In this document: piece after piece, positions 24,001-36,000 of the stretch
Numbering within the stretch: position 1 is the first letter of the stretch
Layout: each line of letters starts with the position of its first letter
Assembly (NCBI RefSeq): GCF_000003815.2
Contig: NC_049993.1
Location: forward strand, 9,509,458-9,573,457
Direction: 5' to 3'
DNA from: Branchiostoma floridae
Taxonomy: Eukaryota > Chordata > Leptocardii > Amphioxiformes > Branchiostomatidae
DNA: 64,000 nt
Notes under the pieces: generated by a model
What the model saw: the letters and a program-made list of their open reading frames with translations, nothing else
Database searches by the model: none
What the model was told of the DNA's origin: nothing
Translations under genes and position numbers: made by a program

Positions 24001-27000
24001 ACGGTATAGACAACTAACCAGCGTGGAGAAGGAACAATACAAGTCACCAAGTCTGCAGCCTGCGGCATTAGGGGAAAGTGCGCCGTGTTATTGTTGGCAG
24101 GAGTTTGGCAGCGTACAGTTGCACATAGCGAGCGGTGTCCTCTCTCTCCGCCAGTCACTCTGCACTAAGTGGTTTACAGGACAGATGTACAGGTGTGATG
24201 AGTGATACTGATATTATCAGCTGTCACTCAACCACTGGAGATGCCAAACTTTTCTCCCAATGAAACTATTTAATGTAATATCAAGCCAAGCAATTTCGAG
24301 CTTTTGCACACAATATTAGTAAAATTTGTCACAAATAATAACTTCATATTATCAAGATCATTTAAAAAAAACTCTTCCCTTTCTGTAATGTCAAACAAAC
24401 AAATAAACAAAATGTCAAACGACCAGGGAAACAAGTAGCCCCTGACAGAAAGATACTGTATAATGCATTCAAGCCCATTGTAGCCATAGACACTCATACA
24501 AGAGCCTGTTCCTATACAGGCTGTCTGGCAGCTGTCACCAGGCCCCAGATTATAAAACTAATGGAGAACCAAATAAAACAAACAAACAAACAATTAAAAT
24601 GTCCAATGACCAGGGAAACAAATAGCCCCTGACAGGAATATTCTGTATACCATAGCCCAATCCCATTGTACATTTGGCTACAGACACTCATACCAAAGCC
24701 TGTTCTTGTAAGGGCTGTCTGGTGGCTGTCACCAGGTCCCAGGTTATATATGGCACCTGCTGAAAGATGTTGGTGTAATTGACAGGTGCCACCTGTAGGT
24801 GCCTAGGAGCACACCTGACTTCCTGACTCGAAGATTCCTCAGCCGAACCCGTTGACATTTCGATTCTGCACCTGACTTTATGCTGACGTCTAGAATATTC
24901 AAATGTCTGAAAGTACATACCTTTTCTTATTACATTCTCAAACTATTACCTTAAATTTGTAGTTTTCTGCTTCTTTTACATTTATAACATTAAGCCATTA
25001 AAAAAACTGTTGTACATCATTTTTCAGTTACAACAAAAAATGCAGTTTAAACCAGAATATTGGCAAAAACAAGTAGAATTAAGCATGAGTTGGATCCATC
25101 TGCTTCCAGACTAGACTCTCACCCTTCTCCCACCTGTTCTAAACATCCTGAACACAGATTAACCCAACCACCGACTCCGACCCTCCTCCCGATCCCCGCA
25201 ATCAATATTCGCTGCATTCCTCGCCGTTTGTCCATGCTCGGGTTTTAAGCAGGGGAACAATGGCGGCCATTGTGAAGACTTCACGGTCACGACAACCATC
25301 GGCAAACACTGACGTTACATTCTACTTCTGTTAGGACATTCTTATGCTCCTCAGGCAAGAGGTATGCTCCAATAAAAATATAGCTTATAAACAAAATGAT
25401 TTGGGACAATATCATTTCCTTTTTCATTTTATTCTTTGATTTTAAAAGTTTCTCAAAGAAGTAAACCTGGTTTTCCTTTTGTTAAATTAATCTACATTCC
25501 GGTGGTATTCAGCTGTGACCGCAAATTCGATAAAAAATATCACTGGGTCAATATTTGTGATGATGATGAAAACTTTCTGCACTATTTGACATACTGTATG
25601 TACCTAGTAAGAAAGCAATACACATACCTAATCTAAAGTTTGACATAACACAAATATTTGATTTACTTAATTATCGATCAATTACATTTCAATTTGGTTC
25701 GTGTCATTTTCTACCTTTGACCAGCGATATAATAAAAGAGCAACTTGAGCATCGTTGGATTTTCAAACAAAAAAATTTTGACTTGATCCACGTCATTTCT
25801 TATTTCCCGAGGTAAGAATTATTAGGATTATTAGAATCATTTATTTTTCTGACAGGGCAAATTTCTAGTTACTCAAATGCTGAAACTTTGATGTCAGAAC
25901 AAAGTTTCTTCTCAAAAAGGAACAGATCTTGAAACACGACTCAAGCACTCTGACTGAAGTGCACAGTCACGAGCCATTCAGGCAACGACTTTGACCCAGA
26001 ACAAACCATAGTACAGACCTTAGCGCTGCACCTCACCCCCGGCAGGCCCACCCACCCCTAGCTGTGTGCCTCACGGAACATTCCCAAACAAACACAGCAA
26101 ACATGGGGTGCTGCCGACAACTACATGACAGGAGCTGTACACTGTTAGCTACAAGACATGTCTGGGTCCTTGAGAGAGTTGAGAAAATACTCTTAAAACT
26201 TTATAAGAGACATATTTGATAGTTGTCAAGAAAATTCAGAACTCGAAAAACCTTCTTTTTCTGTTTTATACTGATGATTTGCAATTCACAAAAATAAACC
26301 TACGTTCTTCTAGCCAAAATATATAACCAAATTTCAAGTTGGTTATATTTTGTACAAATTCACACGCCTATTCAATGTGAAAACCATATAAGACAATAGG
26401 TTAAAAACACAAAATTCTATTGAATTGTCTCATGTTACAAGATTGGCGCCATGAGGAGTAACTAAAGGTACTGCATGAGTGGCAACCTAATGAGAAACAA
26501 AACAGGTTCCACACTATTTCTAAGAATATATTCTATATCTGAATATTACAAATTTTAATCCATTATTCTCCTTCAGGGACATTGACAAAGTAGAGAGATT
26601 TTTCAAAATCATAACAGAATTTCCAAATGAAAAACCTGCATTGGGCAGCCACTGTACATACTGCCAGAGTATTAGCTAAGAGCAGAAAATCCTCTCGGAC
26701 AAAGAAAAACGGAAGGAAATAGGAATTTTTGTGGACACAAAAATTTGCCGTCAATTTGCTGTTAAAATAGAAGACATATCTTGTTGCCGTGGGAAACACC
26801 GCCAGTTGCCATGGCAACATGTAAAGCCTGGCATCAGACGTTCCAGTCAGGCAGAAAATTCCATTACGCGTCGCCAATCAGATTTACTGGGGAACTTAAC
26901 GCGGCCAAAGCTCTGTGGAAAGAAGCTTAGTGCTGCCCCAATCAGTTTAATTTGAAACTGTAGACCAATGTGACAGTGTCTGCACAAAGGGAGAAATCCC

Positions 27001-30000
27001 ACTTGTCTTTACACGGGCGTTGCTCGCTCAGAAACTTCTAATCAGGACGACAATAGGACACTTTCAGGACATAAATAAACACAAATAACGGCTAATGGCG
27101 ATCAGACAATGCTTCACTGGCTGCCGCTATCCAATCATTTCAAACCTCGTTATCATAACTTTCGCTCCTCGCATTCTCTGCAGATCAGGTTACGTCTAAT
27201 CAGTTTTCATAGATTGCATTATCCCAAAAATGATGTCTGAATAAAAGAAGAAGAAAACAGAACACTCCACAAAATTTTCTTTAAGCTGGACTATTTTTTA
27301 CTTAACCTGAGATTTAAGTTTTCAAACAGAAAATAGACTGACAGAATTGGTATTACTGTACACCACTGCTAGAGCCAGCCATTTGACCACACAGTGAAGC
27401 ACTAAACTTCTAGCTGGGTTCATAATTATAAAACAACTTATTATGCTATAAAACATGCAAATTCTCCAAAATGTTGCTCTACCTTCAACCATGGTTTCAA
27501 TGTCAAAAACCTAATCCAGAAATCTCGCAGCTTTTCAGATTTTACAGTGAAGAAATTCACATAAAACCCTGTCATTTTGCGATCCGTTCACAACTCTAGA
27601 TCAGAAAGGATCGCAATGGACGAATTAGCCTACCTTTCACTAAACATGAGCAAATTTTGACTCCACATTAACCCAATCTGCTTAACTAAGGAGCAAATTT
27701 TGAACATCCCTATGAAACTTGAATTTTCACTTTCAGAAGTACTTTAAGAAAACATGAACCTTAAAGAAACCTGCAATTCTAGGTTAAGGTGACGAGGGGA
27801 TAACTCAAGAATGGGGCCTGCAAAGCCTGCTGCAATGTAATTACACCTAGGGCAGAATGTCTTAATGCCAACTAATTAAGCAGGGATAGGAGTGATCCCA
27901 CAGTGCCTGGGGGCTTTACAAGACAACACTACTATCCAACTCCTTGTTATCCATCACCAGGGCTGTCTCCAGCTTTAGTTTTCTCTGTCCCCTCATTGTT
28001 TGGGAGTCCATGTTGCTAATTCCCACTATTAAATCTGTCTGAAATTTCAGTTTTATGTCATGAAGTTGAGATTTTTGGGGGGGGATGGATGTGGTAATTT
28101 TTTTTTCCATCCCAAGAAGTAAAGTCCCATCTCAGGACGGAGGGATGGGTCCTGCAGATGGCCCTGATTTTCACAATCTTTCACAGACAGGGCAAGTTTC
28201 AGTTTTGGCACAAAAATCCTTTGAGTATAGACATCTCTTAGAGTTTCTCGCATGTTTTCTTTCTCAGTCAAATTAGACATGGTCGAGCCGTATCAAAATT
28301 AAGAATGTGTCAATCTAACTGGAATTTCCTCCAGACATTCCTAGTCGACCATATGGAATCCATCATATTTTCAACCATCTATCACAAAAGAAACAAATCA
28401 ACCCTGCAGAAAACGTAAACAAACTGTGCTTAATCAAAATGTCGTTAAACACTAATGGTGGTAGGTTTATAGCCCTTTAGTGAAAGCCCCTGGTGTTAGG
28501 ATTATCACCTTCCTAATCCAGGCTATCAGTACTTAATCCCACCCATCTATAATCCTCTGTCAGGATTTATGAAAGTCCTGGAGGTAATCAGAAACATACC
28601 CTGGTAAGAAAACCATCTATTTTCCACCCCTTCGGGAAAATTGTTATCCTCACATCTTTGAGGACAAAGGCTACATCAATACATGTTGGTTCAGGGATTA
28701 AAAAAGAACCACTGAACTGAAAAATTTACCATAAGGTAGCATAGTTTCAGACCATCCAAATGAGGCCAGGTGAAGATGAAGGTACATGGAAAATCTACAA
28801 GAAAACAAAGACTTCAGGGAAATATCAAAGTTTGTACCATAGAACTTCAACTTTAGAACACACATTTCATGGAGTGAATAGAGTCAAATTCTAGTTTTTC
28901 ATTGCCCTATATTTTCATGTTGACCTCGTACTAAATTTTTGCTTCGAAAAAAATAGCGTGGGCGTACTTAAAAGGGGAAAGTTGAGGAACAGGTGTTATA
29001 GGGGTGTGTCTCTGTGTACTTATTGTCCAACCTTTTCACCTCACTTTTGTCTACCTTATCTGACTTCAACAACTGCTCTAGATTCTAACCACCTTTTTTC
29101 AAAAGGATAACTGATAATTACATTCTTCACTGTACTGCCATTTCGCATGGATTACCAAGTGTAGCTTTTATCAAGTTTTCTGACATCTTGAAAGTTAACA
29201 AAAAATTACAAAAGAGGTTGACTAATCAAATGAAGACAAAATTTACATCCCTCCTCTGTTTTGCTATGATTTGTCCACTTATAAATCCTTACTTCTTCCA
29301 CATTGTGTTAAGATGTTTTACCAGATAAATATCAACATTTCAACATGTCACTATCATCAAACTGGAAGAAATTTGTGTTTTGAATAAAAAAAGCTTAAAT
29401 CTGAAGACCAAATCAGTGCGCTGGCTTGGTGGCAGGGTTGTAGCCAGCACCTGTCCTTCAGTCCTTTGAAGGAATTTTGCAGCAGGGGACTGAAAAAAAA
29501 TTTCCCCATTCCGTCCCCTGGGACAGACAAAAATTGATATGTAAAGATATAAAAAAAACTGAAACCCATGTGTTCTTCTTCACCAAAACAGATGCCATTG
29601 AACACCTACGTCTACAAGCAAAATTTGCCTCGCCATGCCTTCGGTGCTCGATAGGATTCTCATTCAAAATCAAGGGGACTGAAAATGATTTCAGGCTGGC
29701 TACAACCCTGCTTGGTGGAGAGTCAGGCCACCTGTTGATCTGGGTGTTATGTTTCAGGCCACTGCACAAGGACCAGTTTAGGAAGACGGATGGACTTTTA
29801 ATTGCCATATTTGGAGAGGGGACAGACAGGGAGTCAGAGGATTTTCTGGTATCCTGACTAAACAAAGACTAAAGAGAAGGGTGTCATCAAGCCAGGACAG
29901 CCTGTGTGAAATTGGGAACAAGAATGCAGAATTAACTCAACAATAGTATGGTGACAGCAGCACATGTTTCTAATGTCACATCTACACAACAAGTAGACTG

Positions 30001-33000
30001 TGTTACATCCAGAAAGAAGTAAACAAAAAATCACAAACTAAAGCAAATTAAGAACAATTGAGCTGAAGTTCAAATTTGTTATCCTAACATGTACTCCAAC
30101 AACAAATCTGGTGTGTTGTGCCATTGACCGGGGGTGACAGTGGTGCCAAGTGATTTACAGAGATTGCAGTGATGCCGTACAACTATGTTAAGACTGCAAG
30201 GAAAACAAAAAAGCAATAAACGAAGAAGATAACAGAATTTATTCCTGTCAATTTGAAATATGGGGACCAGTCTTCTGGTGAACTTGACTTTGTGATTGGC
30301 CAAGCATGAACCATTGAAGGCCTAAGTTCACATTTCAACAAGCTTGTTGACATTCAGTTAAATATCGACTACAGAGTCAAACGTTAGCCACTTAAGTTCC
30401 ATTTTGTGTTTTTCCTGACCGCAAAAACATTCTAGTGAAAAGACACCGTCTGCCTTAAGGTTACTCTGTCATCTTAAAGATGTAGTATCCGTTCCTGGCA
30501 GCCAACAACAGTATCACAAGTTTCAAACATTGTGAGACAATAAGACGTAAAATCCCTGTCTTCACATTTCCCGGGAATCAAACCTTGTTTTCTTGGAAGG
30601 GACCAGGTGTTCAGGTTCTTTATTGACTCCCTTTTATGGACGCAAAAAAGGTGCTTCATATGCGGGTGACCTCTCTGGCATTTATATTGCACTTTCTGAC
30701 AGGGAAGGCACAAAGCCTCTGGGTTTAGCTGCTAGGAAACTAATGGTATAGAACCACACAAGAACAAATCATAACACGCAGAGACATACACCACTTATGT
30801 TACCAGCTTTAGGAGATCATAAAAGCCCTATGGCAGGTTTTTACAATAATGGCATAACAAGGGAAACTGAGAAATCAAAAGCTATTGAAGATTAACGTTT
30901 GAATAATTCTATTTTGTCGTTTGTGAAATATAAATTTGCCTCTCATGAGGGGGAGGGGTTGTTTTTCCAAGAACAGTTACTGAATCTTTTCTTTATCTGT
31001 ATCTAAAAGCACAAAGTTTTAAAGCTATATTAGGACTTCAAAATGTCAAATTGAATGGCCATTCCTTGAACCTGCCATGTCATATCATAAGAAAAGGCTA
31101 TTTCAAAATCACCCAGTGATACGCTGTCTCTTCTGATGACCGTGCTAACCCAAAAATGAATCTTACAAAATTCCCCCGTTCAAGAATGGACTCCAGTGCA
31201 CCCTATGTGAATTTGCACAATAGACCAGTCCAGAAATACTCCCACTGAAACCTTGGCCTTTTGAATAAGAAACCAAATCCAAAATTGAATTTAGCAAAAA
31301 AGGTCCCAGTGCATGAAAAGGTATAATAGACCAGTCTAAAAACACTTCCACTAAAAATTGAATTTTGAATCATCACCCGTTCAAAACTGAATTTGAAAAA
31401 ATCCCCCTTCCGTGTGCAAAAAATGGACTCTTCCATGTAAAGTAGAGTAGTCCAAAAATACATCCGCTAAAATAGGACTTTGACATAATCACTGAAGTCC
31501 AAAAAATGGATTTTTAAAAAAGCCCCCTCTATGTAAGAATGGACTCTTCCAGAACACCCATGTAAAATTGCAAATTAGACCAGTCCAAAAATAACCCTAC
31601 TGAAAGACTTTGACAAACTAGAAGTCACCAAAGTCCAAAATATGAATTTTGAAAAATCCCCCCTCCGTGCGAGAATAGACTCTTCCAGCACACATTCTGT
31701 AAATTTGCAAAATAGACCTGTCCAAAAATACATCCACTGAAAGACTTCACCAGTCCAATGATGAATTTAAAAAAATGAACCCCTCCGTGTAAGAATGGAC
31801 TCTTCCAGATAACACCGGGCTCGCTGATTGGCTGCCACCCCCCCCTCTTTAGGATATAGATTCAGGCTAAGTGATTGGTTACCTATCTAATTAGATTGAA
31901 TAGACATATATGCCAGTAGGTGCAATCTGCAGCTGGGGGTCAACGACCTTAAGGTCATTGACCCCTCTGGCTATTGGAAAATGACAAAACAATCCCCAAA
32001 TATATCATTTTGACGTAGTCTATGACAAAAATTATACATGTGTCATTTGAATAAATGTCCTGTGCGCCCTTTTACCAAAATTTGGGTCATTTGGTTTTAA
32101 AACCAGAGCACAAGAGCCAAAAGTGTACTTTTTGGTCGTAAAATGGCCAAATAATCGCAAAATTAAGCATTTTGTTGTACTGTATACCTCAAGTGTTATT
32201 GAATCCATGTGCGCATATGTCTAGGGCACTCCTATACTAAATTTCAGGTCATCTGGTTCTAAAACCAAGGTACAGGAGCCAAAAGTGTCCATTTTTGGTA
32301 AAAAAAATGACCAAAAAATCGCAAAAATAAGCATTTCGTTATACTGTACACCAAAACTGATATTGAATCTATATGGGGGACTTATCAAGGCACATCTGTG
32401 CCAAATTTCAGCTAATTCGGTTATAATACCAGGGTACAGGGGGCCCAAATATGCAGTTTTGTCTTAAGATGACCAAAAACCTTAATAAATCATTTAAGAG
32501 ACAGATATNNNNNNNNNNNNNNNNNNNNNNNNNNNNNNNNNNNNNNNNNNNNNNNNNNNNNNNNNNNNNNNNNNNNNNNNNNNNNNNNNNNNNNNNNNNN
32601 NNNNNNNNNNNNNNNNNNNNNNNNNNNNNNNNNNNNNNNNNNNNNNNNNNNNNNNNNNNNNNNNNNNNNNNNNNNNNNNNNNNNNNNNNNNNNNNNNNNN
32701 NNNNNNNNNNNNNNNNNNNNNNNNNNNNNNNNNNNNNNNNNNNNNNNNNNNNNNNNNNNNNNNNNNNNNNNNNNNNTCCGACTATCTATAAAACAAGTGA
32801 TACGCTGTCTCTTCTGATGACCGTGCTATCTGAGTGCCTGTTGCCGTTGACATCACGCTATCCGTACTGTGATAAAAGACGGAGTGATATATTTGCTTCA
32901 TCACTCCTTGACCTATCACTGCATTTGGCAACATGATTTCCCATTTCCTAAATTGCTGGCACAACTATACACTGCCTGCTAAACAACCTGCTTCTGTTAC

Positions 33001-36000
33001 ATTGTACAAGAGTTGACACCCATGTGTCAACATAAGTAGAACTTGTCAAAACGATAAGGGCTTCGTTATCAAGCAGAGGTCCTGGCCTATGGTGGAAAAC
33101 ATCCGCAGATATCGCAGATATGAGGGCAGTCCTGTACGCTTCCAGCTGCGAAACTTTCCTTGTCACTTCCTTACAAGGAGGTGTACAGATATCTGGAGAA
33201 ACCTTGAACATTGGCCAAGTTTGGGGAAGGTAACTGGTGAAAGGGTACATGAAGACATTAGTTTGTGCTTGGTCTTATGCCAATTTGATACGCTCAAGAA
33301 AGATTATTAGATTTAGATATGCAAAAAATATCAGTCCATCTTGGCCAAGTTTATGGATGGTAGCTGGTGAAGTTAATCTTTGCTGTGTCCTAAACTAAAC
33401 CGATATGATGCATTAAAGATTGTTAGTTGTTAGAAATGATTTAAAGTACTGGAAATATCTGTTCATTTGTTGAGGTGACCTTTATCCTTTTCTTGAATGT
33501 TTTTACTGAAGGCATTGTGAAGACAAAGGTTTTAATCAAGGACCTTACGGCTCTTCATTTTACTCAGACCATACAAGCAAATGTATCTACTTGTACCTTT
33601 TCTGAAAGGCATACTATATTAAGCAGGTTATTTCGATTTACCACAATTCCCATGATTCAAGATGGCCACATTTTGCATAACTGATTTCCTGAATCTAGTA
33701 TGATGCAAATATGATAGTCAGTCCTACTGAATTTAGCATTAGGCCTCAGAACCTCATATGCAGGCCCTATTGAAGTTGAAAAAAATTAAAGTCAAACTTG
33801 AAGATTGATATTGATTTTAAAGCAAAACCACCTGTGTGAGTGCACTCTCAGTAATTTGCTGACTTCCACTATCCTGTAAGTTTGCACATCATCAGTTAGA
33901 AACTGTCAAAATTTGGACAGCGCCATGGGACTGCACATTCCCATCTTATCATAACCTGTCATCGAGATGCCAGGAGAAGCTGCTGTTGGAACTTTATCAT
34001 CATTCTAAGTCAGGCATTTCCTTTTTTTTTTTTTGCTTGGCCTGTAGGATGTTGACCTCATGTAGGATGTATGAGTTTGAGTGTGAGTGAGTGAGTTAGT
34101 GACAGAGTGAGTACGTATGACTATGAGTGAATGACCGAGAGTGAGTGAGTGAGTGCGTGAGTGAGTGAGTGAGTGAGTGAGTGAGTGAGTGAATTGCTTG
34201 TAATGAGTTTTCCATCTTTAATGAAGGTTTTATAAAGTTTTACATAACAGTTCAAGATGAAAATGGAAAAACCCCAGAACTTCCCTGGCAAATATTCTCT
34301 CCACGGCAAGGCAAAGTTAGTGTGGTAGAGACTAAAGCCACACTTAATTCCTTTTTGGTTCTCAGATATTTTCATGCAAAATGCCAACAAGCAGACATCA
34401 AGAAACAGAAGGCTGGGAAGAAAACTGGCATCTGATTCTGTTCTCTCCTAAAACTGTGTGCAATGAAGCACTGAGTTAACGTTTCCCCTCAGACTTTCAT
34501 GTCCATAATCCAATCTAGCATTACTTTCCTTTAATCTGATAACCAGTATATTAAATTGGCATGGGCTAATCCATATGTAAAGAGAAAAGACAACAGTGTT
34601 AATTCTATTCTGTTAGGTGAAGGCCCATTGTAAGCATGTTAAAAGTGCAGCACGTTCCCTCAGGCTAGCCTAAATTTTGACAACAAACATCTTGTCTTCG
34701 AGACAATGGGAAGATGACATCGGGTGTCGGCGTGTGCACGGGTGCGCAGGGCCAGAATGTGATAGGACGATTGGGAGTGTGTACGGACTTACACGAGCGA
34801 GCTTATCGTATACCACATACACACGACAGCGCTGGGAGATTACGAGTTTAGACTAGAGTAATCGACGCCATCTCGACAGACCCTGCCACGCTTTGACTGA
34901 ATTACGATGGCGATAATGAAAGAAGAAGAAACGATAACGAATCACAGAAGGATAAGAATTGGGAGTGTCTATGGACTTACAAGAACAAGCAAATCGTTTA
35001 CCACATACACACGACTGCGCGCGGAGATTACGAGATTCTACTTTGGTAATCGACGCCATCTCGACAGACCCTGCCACGCTTTGACTGATTTACGACAGCG
35101 ATAATAAAAGAAGAAGAACGATAACGAATCAGACGTAAGGATAAGGAATCAGACATGCAGGTATGAATGAAATGAGCCGAAAATCCTTTCACGTGTCCAC
35201 CTGTCAACCGCTGTATACGTGTCTACGTGCAGGCACGATTTGTAATCTATGCTTTTAATCTGAACCCTGGATGACAAGCCATTGGCTAAAGGTTGTCTCA
35301 ATAAAGGAGTGCTTACTAAAAACAGTTATATGTTTTAGTTCGACTCATTATTTTTTCTTTATTCTGTACCCTAGAGGATAAGCTAAAGCATACCATACAC
35401 TCACAGTTTTTGATAAATTACTGGCAATTTCACAGTATTAAAAAAAAGTTCTTTGATGGAAGGTAGATTAATCTAAGTATCACTAGACACCACAGAGTGA
35501 AGTGACATTTTTCCAACGCTTACCAAACACTCCGGTTTTGATAAATTTTCTTGGGAATCTCAAGGTATTTTCTTCCTTAAGGTAAGTATCATTACACACC
35601 ACTTATATATAAATCAGGGTGAGGTGAAACTTCTCGCACGCTTACCGTACACTTGTTGGGTTTCTCCCCCGAGTGGACCCTCATGTGGATGAGGAGCTTG
35701 TAGCGAGCATTGAAGGGTTTGTACCGCCTGGGGCAGCCAGCCCAGAAACAGGTGAAGTCCTCCCCCTTCCGCTGGTCGATGTGGACCTTCTCAATGTGCC
35801 GCACCAGCTCCTCTTGCTCTGTGAATGTCATATTGCAGTCTATCCAGCGACAGATGATGGGCGACTCTCCGTCGTCTTCGTCGTACTCTAACCCCCCGTC
35901 GCGCGGCGACTCGTCCCCGTGCTGCAGGGCAGGCTGGGATATTCTGTGGTGCTGGTTGTATGGGGGAGGGGGAGGGGGCGGCATGGCCAGGGAGTCGGAC

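Larger units (their letters stand above)
21266..35645. other. 14.4-kb Glis intron splitting finger 3
   Basis: It holds decayed exon copies, at least seven short tandem repeats of about 120-190-bp units, two hAT-like MITEs, microsatellites and an assembly gap. No separate gene was found. Confidence 0.7.

Noticed and set aside
29458-29865. 126-135-codon ORFs on both strands
   Set aside because: They run across the hAT-like MITE at 29433-29710 and its flanks; there is no protein similarity.
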